NCBI RefSeq assembly: GCF_014863405.1
Contig: NZ_JACZZA010000016.1
Coordinates: 1 to 64,000, forward strand
Direction of reading: 5' to 3'
DNA: 64,000 nucleotides
Origin: Dyella acidiphila
GTDB taxonomy: Bacteria > Pseudomonadota > Gammaproteobacteria > Xanthomonadales > Rhodanobacteraceae
Part shown: one piece after another, positions 54,952 through 63,890 of the stretch
Numbering within the stretch: the stretch's first letter is position 1
Layout of the letters: the number at the start of each line of letters is the position of its first letter
Translations under genes and position numbers: made by a program
The notes under the pieces: generated by a model
What the model was told of the DNA's origin: nothing
What the model saw: only the letters and a program-made list of their open reading frames with translations
Databases searched by the model: none

Positions 54952-55716
54952 GTGGGAGCCGTCGATCCTCTAATCGGTGCATTTCTGCTCGCCATGGCGA
55001 GATTCGTGCCTTTGCTCATGGTGCCGGCGTTTACGCCGTTCAACTGGGCACCGGCGACGATCCGCATGTGCGTGCTGCTGGCGCTGACCATGCTGGCGGT
55101 CGGCGTCAGCCCTGCACCTGCGCAGGCGCTTGATCCGGATCACCCGCTGCCGCTGCTGCTGGCGATGGGCGGTGAGTGCGTGCTCGGTTTCACGCTGAGC
55201 CTGGCAGTGTTTTTGCCGATCGCGGCGCTGGGTTTTTCCGCACGCGTGCTGGATATGCAGTCGGGCGTGGCTGCGGCCAGCCTGCTCAACCCCGCTACAC
55301 ATGCTTCGGAAGCATTGGCCGGCACCGTGGTGCAGTGGGCCGGCTTGCTGGTGTTTTTTTCGTTGGGCCTGCATCTGCTGTTGCTGCAGGGCATGGTGGC
55401 CTCGGTGGCGCTGGTGCCGCTGGGCAGCGGCGGGTTGCTGGTCGGGCCGCAAGTGCTGCTGTCCAAGCTTTCTTCGCAGTTTCTGCTTGGCCTGATGGTG
55501 TCGGCGCCGACCATGCTGGGCCTGTTCGCCATCGATCTGGCGGTGGCTTACGCCAGCCGTTCCATGCCGCAGGCGAATATGTATTTCGTGGCCTTGCCGA
55601 TCAAGGTGATGGCGGGCTTCGTGCTGCTGGCAGGATCGGTGCGCTACGCGCCGCCGCTGATCGAGCGCATGTACCGCGATGCGTTTACGGTGTTCTCGCC
55701 GTTGGGAGTGCATTGA
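54952..55716 (+). CDS. fliR: Flagellar export gate protein FliR
   Basis: 254 residues, about six membrane helices (PLLMVPAFTPFNWAPATIR, GECVLGFTLSLAVFLPIAAL, FLLGLMVSAPTMLGLFAIDL). The FliR signatures GRVLDMQ-like (ARVLDMQSGVAAASLLNP) and the C-terminal conserved PQANMYFVALPIKVMAGF are visible. GTG start three bases after fliQ; overlaps flhB by one base. Confidence 0.9.
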   Translation: MGAVDPLIGAFLLAMARFVPLLMVPAFTPFNWAPATIRMCVLLALTMLAVGVSPAPAQALDPDHPLPLLLAMGGECVLGFTLSLAVFLPIAALGFSARVLDMQSGVAAASLLNPATHASEALAGTVVQWAGLLVFFSLGLHLLLLQGMVASVALVPLGSGGLLVGPQVLLSKLSSQFLLGLMVSAPTMLGLFAIDLAVAYASRSMPQANMYFVALPIKVMAGFVLLAGSVRYAPPLIERMYRDAFTVFSPLGVH

Positions 55717-56789
55717 TGGCTGCCGACGACCAGTCCAAGACCGAACAGCCCACGCCGTTCCGTTTGCAGGAAGCGCGCGAAAAAGGACAGGTGCCGCGCA
55801 GCGCCGATGTAAGCGGCATCCTGGTGCTGATCGTTTTCAGCGTGGCGCTGGCGGCGGCGTCCTACAACATTGCCGCGGCGTTCGCGCGCTCGTTTACCCG
55901 TACGCTGTTGATGGCCGGCAATGCGCCGGAACCGTCGGCCAGCCTGTGGTATTGGCTGGAACGCAGCTTCCAGCCGGCGTGGCAGGCGCTGCTGCCGGTA
56001 GTGATGTCGGTGCTGATCGCCGCAATGGTCGGCAATCTGCTGCAGACCGGGCCGGTGTTCAGCACTGAACCGCTGAAACCGGATTTCAACCGGCTCAATC
56101 CGGTGCAGGGCGCCCAGCGCATTTTTTCGCTGCGCCTGCTATGGGAATTGTTCAAGCTCACGCTGAAACTGGGCGTGCTCGGCGGCCTGGGCTGGCTGCT
56201 GGCCGGCAGCATCGGCCACAAGGTGCAGGCCGCGGCATTTGCCGCACCGTCCAGCATCGGCATGCTGCTGCGTGCCACCTATGTGCAAGTCACCACCTGG
56301 CTGCTGGTGCTGCTGGGTGTCATTGCGCTGGCCGATTTGCTGTTCACCCGCCGCGAATACATCCGCAAGCTGCGCATGAGCCGGCGCGATATCAAGGACG
56401 AACACAAACGCCGCGAAGGGGATCCGGATATCCGCCAGAAGCGCCGCCGCCTGATGAGCGAGCTGCTCAAGCATTCGCGCTCGGTCCGGCGCGTACCGGA
56501 GGCGGACGTGTTGCTGACCAATCCCACCCATCTGGCGATTGCGCTGAAGTACCGGCCCAAGAGCATGCGCTCGCCGGTAGTGCTGTCCAAGGGCAGTGAC
56601 GCGGTGGCGGCGCGCATGCGCATGCTGGCGGCGCAATCGGGCGTGCCGTGCCTGCGCTCGCCGGAGCTGGCGCGTGCGCTGTACCGCGAATGCAAGATCG
56701 ACCAAGCGGTGCCGGCCGATTTGTATAAACCGCTGGCGCCGATCTATCGCTGGTTGATGAAGCGTCCCGGCAACAGGATTTTCTCTTGA
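55716..56789 (+). CDS. flhB: Flagellar export switch protein FlhB
   Basis: 357 residues. N terminus (KTEQPTPFRLQEAREKGQVP) is the typical FlhB start. Four membrane helices (about 30-210) precede the cytoplasmic domain with the autocleavage site NPTH (LLTNPTHLAIALKYRP, near residue 267-270), so it should be cleaved to switch substrate specificity. The C terminus is short (VPADLYKPLAPIYRWLMKR). GGGAG precedes the ATG. Confidence 0.94.
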   Translation: MAADDQSKTEQPTPFRLQEAREKGQVPRSADVSGILVLIVFSVALAAASYNIAAAFARSFTRTLLMAGNAPEPSASLWYWLERSFQPAWQALLPVVMSVLIAAMVGNLLQTGPVFSTEPLKPDFNRLNPVQGAQRIFSLRLLWELFKLTLKLGVLGGLGWLLAGSIGHKVQAAAFAAPSSIGMLLRATYVQVTTWLLVLLGVIALADLLFTRREYIRKLRMSRRDIKDEHKRREGDPDIRQKRRRLMSELLKHSRSVRRVPEADVLLTNPTHLAIALKYRPKSMRSPVVLSKGSDAVAARMRMLAAQSGVPCLRSPELARALYRECKIDQAVPADLYKPLAPIYRWLMKRPGNRIFS

Positions 56790-58846
56790 ACACACTGTTC
56801 GGCCAATTGTGGAACGGCAAGCGCGACGTGATCCTCGTGCTGGGCATGATCGCGATCCTGATCATCCTGTTCACGCCGATTCCGGGCGCGCTGCTGGATT
56901 TCCTGCTAGTGCTCAATTTCACCGCGGCGCTGTTGGTGCTGCTGATCACCTTCTTTACCGATACACCGCTGAGCTTCTCCACCTTTCCGTCGCTGCTGCT
57001 GATCACCACCTTGTTCCGCCTGGCACTGAATATCTCGGCCACGCGCCTGATCCTGGACAAGGGCAACGCCGGGCGCGTGATCAACGCGATCGGTTCCTAT
57101 GTGGTGGGCGGCAACTATGTGATCGGCCTGGTGGTGTTCCTGATCCTGGTGGTGGTGCAGTACGTAGTGGTGACCAGCGGTGCGCAGCGCGTGGCCGAAG
57201 TGGCGGCACGTTTCACGCTCGACAGCATGCCCGGCAAGCAGATGAGCATCGATGCCGACATGAACATGGGCCTGATCGACGAGCACGAGGCCAAGCGTCG
57301 CCGTGGCCAGATCGAAAAGGAAGCCAGTTTCTACGGCGCGATGGACGGTGCCACCAAGTTCGTCAAGGGCGATGCAATCGCCGGCATCATGATCATCCTG
57401 ATCGACATCGTCGGTGGCCTGGCCGTCGGCATGCTGCAGCACGGCCTGCCGTGGACAGAGTCGGTGCATCGCTACACGCTGCTGACCGTGGGCGACGGCA
57501 TCGTCACGCAGATCCCCTCGCTGGTGATCGCGGTGGCGACCGGCATCATCATCACGCGCGCCGCCTCGGATGCGCAGCTGGGCACCGAAATCGCCCGGCA
57601 GGTGCTATCCAGCTCGCGCACCTTGCTGATCGTGTCGCTGGCGCTGGCCGGCCTGCTGGTCTTGCCGGGCTTGCCGGCGTGGCCGGTATTGCTGGTGCTG
57701 CTGGGGGTGGGCACGCTTACTTTTTTTGCGGCCCGTTCCAATACAGCAGAGGCTCAAAGCAAACCCGTTGTCGACGAGCCGAAAGCGAAGGGCGAGGAAG
57801 ACGACCTCTATCGCATGCTGTCGATCGAGCCGGTGGAAATCCATCTGGGCAGCGCCATCTCCGCTACCTACAAGGCGCGCGGGCTGGATCTGGGCGATCG
57901 CATCAGCACCTTCCGCAAGCAGTTTGCCATGGACAACGGTTTCATCCTGCCGAAGGTGAAACTGATCCAGGGTGCGTCGCTGGGCGAAGACGCCTACGAG
58001 ATCCAGGTGCAGGGTTCGCGCGTGGGTCGCGGCGAACTGCGCTTCGATGCCTTGCTGGCGATCAATCCCGGCGGCAAGCGGCCGAAGCTGGAAGGGCGCG
58101 AAACGCGCGATCCGGCCTATGGTCTGCCCGCGCAATGGATTCATCCGGACCAGCGGCAGTTCGCGCGCGGCGCCGGCTACACGCTGGTGGATCCGGAAAC
58201 CGTGCTGATCACCCATCTGGGCGAAGTGACCAAGCGCCACGCGCCGGAATTGCTGACCCGCGCCGAAACCGAGCGACTGGTGGCGCGTGTGCGCGAGCAG
58301 CAGGCCTCGCTGGTGGATGAGCTCATTCCCGGTGTGATGTCCTACACCGACGTGCAGAAAGTGCTGCAGCAGCTGCTGCGCGAACAGGTCAGCATCCGCA
58401 ACGTCGAAACCATCCTCGAAGTGCTGGTGGACGCCGGCAAGACGCACAAGCAGACCGACGATCTGGTCGAGCGCGTGCGCGAGCGCCTGGGGCCGTCGAT
58501 CTGCCAGCGGGTAAGCAATGCGCAGGGCGAGCTGCATGTGCTGACGCTGGCGCCCGAGCTGGAGCGCGCCATCGTGACGGCGATCCGGCAGCGCGAAGGC
58601 GCCGGCGCCTTGATCGGCGACCTGGGCCAGCTGGAAGCGTTGCTCGGCGGCCTGGCCAAGCAGTCCGAGGCCATGATGGCGCGCAGCCACCTGCCGGTGC
58701 TGCTGTGCCCGAGCGTGGTGCGCCGCCACCTGCGCGCCCTGATTCAACGCAGCCTGCCGCACGTCACCGTGCTGGGCATCAACGAAGTGCCGTCCACCGT
58801 GATGGTGAAGGCCTTCGGCACCGTCACCGCTTCGGCCGCCGCATAA
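56786..58846 (+). CDS. flhA: Flagellar export protein FlhA
   Basis: 686 residues. About eight N-terminal membrane helices are followed by the FHIPEP signature region (RFTLDSMPGKQMSIDADMNM, then GLIDEHEAKRRRGQ). The large cytoplasmic domain (about 340-686) includes ETVLITHLGEVTKRHAPELL and the conserved QKVLQQLLREQVSIRNVETI. It forms the nonameric export ring. TTG start overlaps the flhB stop by 4 bp (TTGA). Length is normal for the family. Confidence 0.95.
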   Translation: MNTLFGQLWNGKRDVILVLGMIAILIILFTPIPGALLDFLLVLNFTAALLVLLITFFTDTPLSFSTFPSLLLITTLFRLALNISATRLILDKGNAGRVINAIGSYVVGGNYVIGLVVFLILVVVQYVVVTSGAQRVAEVAARFTLDSMPGKQMSIDADMNMGLIDEHEAKRRRGQIEKEASFYGAMDGATKFVKGDAIAGIMIILIDIVGGLAVGMLQHGLPWTESVHRYTLLTVGDGIVTQIPSLVIAVATGIIITRAASDAQLGTEIARQVLSSSRTLLIVSLALAGLLVLPGLPAWPVLLVLLGVGTLTFFAARSNTAEAQSKPVVDEPKAKGEEDDLYRMLSIEPVEIHLGSAISATYKARGLDLGDRISTFRKQFAMDNGFILPKVKLIQGASLGEDAYEIQVQGSRVGRGELRFDALLAINPGGKRPKLEGRETRDPAYGLPAQWIHPDQRQFARGAGYTLVDPETVLITHLGEVTKRHAPELLTRAETERLVARVREQQASLVDELIPGVMSYTDVQKVLQQLLREQVSIRNVETILEVLVDAGKTHKQTDDLVERVRERLGPSICQRVSNAQGELHVLTLAPELERAIVTAIRQREGAGALIGDLGQLEALLGGLAKQSEAMMARSHLPVLLCPSVVRRHLRALIQRSLPHVTVLGINEVPSTVMVKAFGTVTASAAA

Positions 58847-58858
58847 GGAGGGCGCCAC

Positions 58859-59539
58859 GTGAGCAACATCATTCCGGGCATCGCACGCTATTTGAGCAAT
58901 GACGTCGACGCACTCGACGTGCTCAGCCAGAACGTGGCGAACATGCGCACCTCGGGCTATCGCGCCGAACGGCTGGCCACCGATTTCAGGACCGGCCTGC
59001 TGGAAAACGAGCCCACGCTGGACCTGGCCGACGGCAATCTTTCCACCACCGGGCATCCGCTCGACCTGGCCATCCGCGGCCCTGGCTTTTTCGCGGTGAA
59101 CGTCAACGGCCAGACCATGCTGACCCGCAATGGCCAGTTCCATCTGGATGCGGACCAGCAACTGGTCGATGCCGCCGGCCATCCAGTACTGGGGCAGTCC
59201 GGGCCGATCACACTCAACCACGCCAACGTGCATATCGATGACGCGGGCGCGATCACCGACGGCAGCGACGATGTGGATAGCCTGCGCGTGGTCAATGTCG
59301 ACAAGGCCAGCCAGCTGCGCGACATGGGCGATGGCCTGTACAGCTTCAGCGGCAATGACGACGGCCAGTTCATCGGGCGCATCCAGCAAGGTGCGCTGGA
59401 GCAATCGAACGTGGATCCCGGCGAGGAAATGGTGCGCCTGATGGCGCTGTCCCGCCACGCCCAATCCGTACAACGCGCCATCCAGGCCTACGACGCGGCC
59501 GTGCAGGAAGGCATCAGTCATCTCGGCGACAACGCTTAA
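58859..59539 (+). CDS. flgF: Proximal rod protein FlgF
   Basis: 226 residues, shorter than the about 250 of enteric FlgF. The rod N-terminal motif (LDVLSQNVANMRTSGYRAER) and C-terminal motif (EQSNVDPGEEMVRLMALSRH, then QRAIQAYDAA) are present. A strong Shine-Dalgarno (AAGGAGGG) precedes the GTG. FlgG follows 11 bp later. It is expected between FlgB/C and FlgG in the rod. Confidence 0.88.
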   Translation: MSNIIPGIARYLSNDVDALDVLSQNVANMRTSGYRAERLATDFRTGLLENEPTLDLADGNLSTTGHPLDLAIRGPGFFAVNVNGQTMLTRNGQFHLDADQQLVDAAGHPVLGQSGPITLNHANVHIDDAGAITDGSDDVDSLRVVNVDKASQLRDMGDGLYSFSGNDDGQFIGRIQQGALEQSNVDPGEEMVRLMALSRHAQSVQRAIQAYDAAVQEGISHLGDNA

Positions 59540-59550
59540 GGATACCCATC

Positions 59551-60318
59551 ATGATCGACGCGCTTTATATCGCTACCTCCGGCCTGCAGAGCACGCAGAG
59601 CCAGATCGACACCTTGTCGAACAACCTGTCCAACATGCAGACGCCCGGCTACAAGGCGCAGCGCACTTCGTTCGGCGATATCGCCGTGATCACGCCTTCG
59701 CAGGTGCAGGCCGGGCTTACGCCGCAGCAAACGGGCGCGGGCACCGAAGTGCTGTCGACCAGCGCGGTGTTCTCGCAGGGCCAGATGCAGCAGACCGGCA
59801 ATACCTGGGATATGGGCATCCAGGGCGAAGGCTTTCTCGAAGTGGTCGATGCCAACGGCAACCATCTGTATACGCGCGACGGCCAGTTGCACGTGGATAG
59901 CGATGGCTATCTCGCCACCGCAACCGGCAATCGCCTGGCGCAAGGCATCCAGATTCCGCCGGACGCGACCAATATCCAGGTCAACCAGAACGGCCAGATC
60001 TATGCGCAAGTCGGCGGCAGCAGCAGCCAGACTTTGCTGGGTACGTTCGAGCTGAGCACGTTCCCGTCGCCGGATGGCCTGCAGTCGGTGGGCAGCAATA
60101 ACTATGTGCCGACCCAGTCGTCAGGCGATCCCACGGTGGGCAAGCCCAATGACAGCGGCGTCGGCGCGATCCTGCAGGGTTCGCTGGAAGGGTCCAATGT
60201 CGACATGGTCAGCGAGATGGCCACGCTGGTGATCGCGCAGCGTGCCTACCAGCTCAACGCCCGCGTGCTGCAGGCGTCGGACCAGATCCTCGACACCATC
60301 AACAACCTGCGCCAGTAA
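59551..60318 (+). CDS. flgG: Distal rod protein FlgG
   Basis: 255 residues. FlgG signatures: IDALYIATSGLQSTQSQIDT, LSNNLSNMQTPGYKAQRTSF, and the C terminus EGSNVDMVSEMATLVIAQRA, then YQLNARVLQASDQILDTINN. Length is normal. It forms the distal rod passing through the P and L rings. FlgA follows 2 bp later. Confidence 0.94.
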   Translation: MIDALYIATSGLQSTQSQIDTLSNNLSNMQTPGYKAQRTSFGDIAVITPSQVQAGLTPQQTGAGTEVLSTSAVFSQGQMQQTGNTWDMGIQGEGFLEVVDANGNHLYTRDGQLHVDSDGYLATATGNRLAQGIQIPPDATNIQVNQNGQIYAQVGGSSSQTLLGTFELSTFPSPDGLQSVGSNNYVPTQSSGDPTVGKPNDSGVGAILQGSLEGSNVDMVSEMATLVIAQRAYQLNARVLQASDQILDTINNLRQ

Positions 60319-60320
60319 GC

Positions 60321-61028
60321 ATGCGCCGACTGCTGCCCGCACTCGTACTTTCCGCACTGCCGCTGCTGGTGGCGGCGTCACCGTCGCTGCAGACGGTGGC
60401 GTCCGCGCGCATCGTGGATGCTGCGCGCGTGGAACTGGACAGCTGCCTTGGCGACGACAAGGCGTTGGCGCAGGTCGAGGTCGTCGGCAAGCCGGAAGAT
60501 GTGCAACTGCTGGCCGGCAGCGTGACGATCAAGGCGCGCAAGCCGGAAGGGCGCTGGCCGCGCGCGCGCGTCGGCATGCCGGTGGATATCAGCGTGAACG
60601 GGCAGCTGATGCGTTCGGCCACAGTGTGGTTCGCGGTCAGCGTGCACCACGACGTGCCCGGCTATGCCGCGGACGCCGCCATGGGCACGGTCGCTTCCGC
60701 CCTGAAATTCACGCCGCATGATGCGGATGTGGCGACCCTGCAAGGGCCTGTCGTGACTGATTCGCAGCAAGTGCAGGGCATGCGCCTGCGCCATGCGGTG
60801 CTGGCCGGCAGTCCGGTACTGCTGGAGGATTTCGAGCACATTCCGGATGTCGACCGGCAGCAGCGCGTCGACGTCAGCGCCAGCTATGGCGTGATCAAGC
60901 TGCAGACCAAAGGCACCGCGATCGGCCGCGGCAATACCGGCGATACCGTGCTGGTGCTGGTCGATGGTGCCGAAGAACCCGTACACGCACGCATTACCGA
61001 CAAGGGAGTAGTGCAAGTTGTCGACTAG
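60321..61028 (+). CDS. flgA: P-ring assembly chaperone FlgA
   Basis: 235 residues with a signal peptide (1-20). The C-terminal SAF-like domain with (VLAGSPVLLEDFEHIPDVDR, then VIKLQTKGTAIGRGNTGDTV) is the ChapFlgA pattern; the N-terminal half is poorly conserved. It helps FlgI assemble in the periplasm. Overlaps the flgH start by 11 bp. Confidence 0.87.
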   Translation: MRRLLPALVLSALPLLVAASPSLQTVASARIVDAARVELDSCLGDDKALAQVEVVGKPEDVQLLAGSVTIKARKPEGRWPRARVGMPVDISVNGQLMRSATVWFAVSVHHDVPGYAADAAMGTVASALKFTPHDADVATLQGPVVTDSQQVQGMRLRHAVLAGSPVLLEDFEHIPDVDRQQRVDVSASYGVIKLQTKGTAIGRGNTGDTVLVLVDGAEEPVHARITDKGVVQVVD

Positions 61029-61608
61029 ATTTTTGCTGATGGCCGCCTTGCTGCTGGCCAGCCGCGGCGTGTCTGCGCAAACGCAGGCCACCGATGGCTC
61101 GATGATCAACCCGGACAGCTACCGCGGCCTGGCAGCGGATCGTCGCGCGCATCAGGTGGGCGACACGCTGACCGTGCTGGTCACCGAAACCGCGCGCGCC
61201 ACTGCCAGCGCCAATACCGATGCCAGCGGCGGCGTGCAGCTGGGCGCCAATGCGCAGTACCACAACACCACCCACAACTACGGCCTGGGTCTGAACGGCG
61301 ATGACGCAGGGCAGGGCAATACCACCCGCGCCGGCAGCCTGCAGGCGCAGCTGGCGGTGCGCGTGATCGCGGTGGAGGGCGACGGCATGCTGCGCATCCA
61401 CGGCGACCAGAGCGTGGAGATCAACGGCGAGAAGCAGCAGTTTGCGCTGACCGGCCTGGTGCGCCCGGAAGATATCTCGCCTACCAACACCATTCTTTCC
61501 AACCGCATCAGCGAGGCGGATATCCACTACACCGGCAAGGGAGACATATCTACCGCCCAACGCCACAGCATTCTTTATCGCATTACGCGTTGGTTGGGTC
61601 TGATATGA
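61018..61608 (+). CDS. flgH: L-ring protein FlgH lacking a lipobox
   Basis: 196 residues. FlgH features are clear: DSYRGLAADRRAHQVGDTLT, ILSNRISEADIHYTGKG, and the C-terminal HSILYRITRWLGLI. The N terminus, however, is a signal peptide (LLMAALLLASRGVSAQTQ) with no Cys anywhere near the cleavage site, whereas FlgH is normally a lipoprotein (L-x-x-C). Cleavage by signal peptidase I after VSA would make a soluble L-ring subunit. TTG start overlaps flgA; its stop overlaps flgI (ATGA). Confidence 0.88.
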   Translation: MSTRFLLMAALLLASRGVSAQTQATDGSMINPDSYRGLAADRRAHQVGDTLTVLVTETARATASANTDASGGVQLGANAQYHNTTHNYGLGLNGDDAGQGNTTRAGSLQAQLAVRVIAVEGDGMLRIHGDQSVEINGEKQQFALTGLVRPEDISPTNTILSNRISEADIHYTGKGDISTAQRHSILYRITRWLGLI

Positions 61609-62720
61609 AACGTGTTCTTGTCGCGCTCGTGCTCGCCCTGTTTGCCGCATCGGTGGCATCGGCCCAGAGCAATAGCGTTCGTCTGAAGGAAATCGCGCGC
61701 GTGCAGGGCGTGCGCGACAATGCGCTGGTCGGCTATGGCCTGGTGATCGGCCTGGACGGCACCGGCGACACCAACAAGAACCGCCTCACGGTTCAATCGG
61801 TGGCCAATACGCTGAGCCATTTCGGCGTCAACATCAGTCCGGACGATCTCAATAGCCGCAACGTGGCGGCGGTGATGGTCACGGCGACGCTGCCGGCGTT
61901 TGCCGAATCGGGCCAGAAGCTGGATGTGTCGGTGTCCTCGCTGGGCGATGCGCGCAGCCTGAGCGGCGGCATCCTGTTGCTCACGCCCCTGAATGGCCCG
62001 GATGGAAAACTCTACGCGCTGGCGCAAGGCGCGCTCTCGGTAGGCGGCTACGAAGTACGTGCCTTCGGCAGCCTGGACCAGAAAAACCATCCCACCGTAG
62101 GTCGTGTACCCGACGGCGCCACCGTGGAACGCGAAGCGCCGCTGGGGCTGGATGAAGATGGACATTCGCTGGACGTGGTGCTTTATCAGCCCGACTTCAC
62201 CACCGCCGAACGCATCGCCGAATCGCTGCGCCGTAATGCCGGCGTTAACGCGGTGGCCGAACATGCGGGCAAAGTGCACGTCACCTTCACGGTGCCGCCG
62301 TCGGATCTGGTGCAGGCCATTTCCACCATCGAAAACGTGCCGGTCACGCCGGACCAGATCGCACGCGTAGTGGTCAACGAGCGCACCGGCACGGTGGTTT
62401 CCGGCGGTGACGTACGACTGGGTGCGGTGACCATTTCGCAAGGCGATCTGCGCATCCAGGTGCAGACTGATTATCTGGTGTCGCAGCCCGACGGCGTGCT
62501 GGTCAATCCTTCGCGCAATATCGGCACTGCGGTGGTGCCGCAGGCCAATATCAATGTGCAGGATCCCGAGGCGCGCCTGGTCAGTATTCCCAATGGCGCC
62601 ACCGTGGCGGACCTGATCGCGGCGCTGCGTGCGATTCACCTGTCCACCCGCGACGTCATCACCATTCTGCAATCGATCAAGGACGCTGGCGCATTGCGCG
62701 GCGAGCTGGTGATTCAATGA
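61605..62720 (+). CDS. flgI: P-ring protein FlgI
   Basis: 371 residues with a signal peptide (1-20, cleavage near ASAQS). FlgI signatures: RLKEIARVQGVRDNALVGYG, LVIGLDGTGDTNKNR, VSVSSLGDARSLSGGILLLT, and the C-terminal IAALRAIHLSTRDVITILQS. Length normal. Forms the P ring in the peptidoglycan. A flgJ gene normally follows, but flgB comes next, 10 bp later. Confidence 0.95.
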   Translation: MKRVLVALVLALFAASVASAQSNSVRLKEIARVQGVRDNALVGYGLVIGLDGTGDTNKNRLTVQSVANTLSHFGVNISPDDLNSRNVAAVMVTATLPAFAESGQKLDVSVSSLGDARSLSGGILLLTPLNGPDGKLYALAQGALSVGGYEVRAFGSLDQKNHPTVGRVPDGATVEREAPLGLDEDGHSLDVVLYQPDFTTAERIAESLRRNAGVNAVAEHAGKVHVTFTVPPSDLVQAISTIENVPVTPDQIARVVVNERTGTVVSGGDVRLGAVTISQGDLRIQVQTDYLVSQPDGVLVNPSRNIGTAVVPQANINVQDPEARLVSIPNGATVADLIAALRAIHLSTRDVITILQSIKDAGALRGELVIQ

Positions 62721-62730
62721 GGAGCCAAAC

Positions 62731-63102
62731 ATGGATTTGACCACCGAAGCCTTGCGGCTGGGCATCAGCATGGCGCGCGTGCGCGCCGAGGTGGCGAGCA
62801 CCAATATCGCCAACGTCGATGTAGCCGGCTACCGGCCGCAGCGCGCCGATTTCGCGCAGGCCACCGGCCTGTTGCACGAGGCCGCCGAGCAGCCGGACAT
62901 GGCTGGCGAAAGCCTGCAGGCGATCACCCCACGCGCACTGGGCGAATCGGTGCATGCGGCCGATCCGGATCTCAGCGCGCCGGTAAACCTTGACGACGAA
63001 GTGGCGGAGCTGGAAACCGCCAGCGTGGATTTTCAATCGCTGACGACGGTGATGTCGCGGCGCTTCGCATTGATGCAACTGGCCTTGGCCGGGAGGGATT
63101 GA
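62731..63102 (+). CDS. flgB: Rod protein FlgB
   Basis: 123 residues with the rod motif EVASTNIANVDVAGYRPQRA and the C-terminal helix (AELETASVDFQSLTTVMSRR). Somewhat short but within family range. GGAG precedes its ATG. Confidence 0.87.
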   Translation: MDLTTEALRLGISMARVRAEVASTNIANVDVAGYRPQRADFAQATGLLHEAAEQPDMAGESLQAITPRALGESVHAADPDLSAPVNLDDEVAELETASVDFQSLTTVMSRRFALMQLALAGRD

Positions 63103-63104
63103 AC

Positions 63105-63527
63105 ATGGTCGTGGACCAGATTTTCACTGCTACGCGTTTCGGCCTGGACTACGAGCGGCTGCGCCTGGAAGCGGCCAGCCACAATATCGCCATCGCCAAT
63201 ACGCCCAACCAGCCGGGCCATCCGGCGCGGCTGATGCACGTCAGCGCACCTTACGCAGCCAGTTTCGGCGCGATGATCGGCGAAGGCGGCCACAGCGTGC
63301 CGTCCATGCCGGTGATGCTGGGCACCGACGCCGGCTCACGCGAAGAACACGATCCCAGCGATCCGGCTGCCGACAAGAACGGCATGGTCAGCTATCCGCG
63401 CGTGGACATGGTCACCGAGATGGGCACGTTGATGGATGCCAGCCGCGCCTACGAAGCCAACGTGCGCGCGTTCAACACGCTGCGCAGCATGGCTCTGCAT
63501 GCACTCGATGTCGGCGGTGAGTCATGA
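63105..63527 (+). CDS. flgC: Rod protein FlgC
   Basis: 140 residues. Rod motif (LEAASHNIAIANTPNQPGHP) and the C-terminal helix (YPRVDMVTEMGTLMDASRAY, then EANVRAFNTLRSMALHALDV). ATG at 63105 is set by GGGAGGGA six bases upstream; a TTG at 63099 has none. Overlaps fliE by 4 bp. Confidence 0.88.
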   Translation: MVVDQIFTATRFGLDYERLRLEAASHNIAIANTPNQPGHPARLMHVSAPYAASFGAMIGEGGHSVPSMPVMLGTDAGSREEHDPSDPAADKNGMVSYPRVDMVTEMGTLMDASRAYEANVRAFNTLRSMALHALDVGGES

Positions 63528-63838
63528 ACGTGATGCCAGTGGAAGGCGCTTCGGCCGCGCTCGACATCAAGCCGATCGACCTGCCAGAAACGCGCATGGA
63601 TGAAACCGGCCAGGGCAGCCAGCCGTTTATCCAGATGCTCGGCTCGCAGGTCAGCGAACTCAACGGCAGCCTGGCGCAGGCCGACCAGGCCGCGCGTGCG
63701 CTGGCGGCCGGCGAGAACGTGCCGGTGCACGACGTGATGATCGCCATGGAACACGCGCGCCTGAAACTGCAGATGGCGGTGGAAGTGCGCAACCGGATCG
63801 TCGACGCCTACCAGAACCTTACCAATATGCAGCTGTGA
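63524..63838 (+). CDS. fliE: Rod/MS-ring junction protein FliE
   Basis: 104 residues. FliE features: FIQMLGSQVSELNGSLAQAD, GENVPVHDVMIAMEHARLKL, and the C-terminal QMAVEVRNRIVDAYQNL. It joins FliF to the rod. Ends 52 bp before fliF. Confidence 0.92.
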   Translation: MNVMPVEGASAALDIKPIDLPETRMDETGQGSQPFIQMLGSQVSELNGSLAQADQAARALAAGENVPVHDVMIAMEHARLKLQMAVEVRNRIVDAYQNLTNMQL

Positions 63839-63890
63839 GGCTGCGGCAAGGCAACGGCGGGATTCGTAACAAAGGAATATCGGAGTAGGT

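Noticed and set aside
57605-59521. Antisense frame of 638 codons across flhA-flgF
   Set aside because: Opposite well-defined flagellar genes and without any domain; third-position GC artefact.
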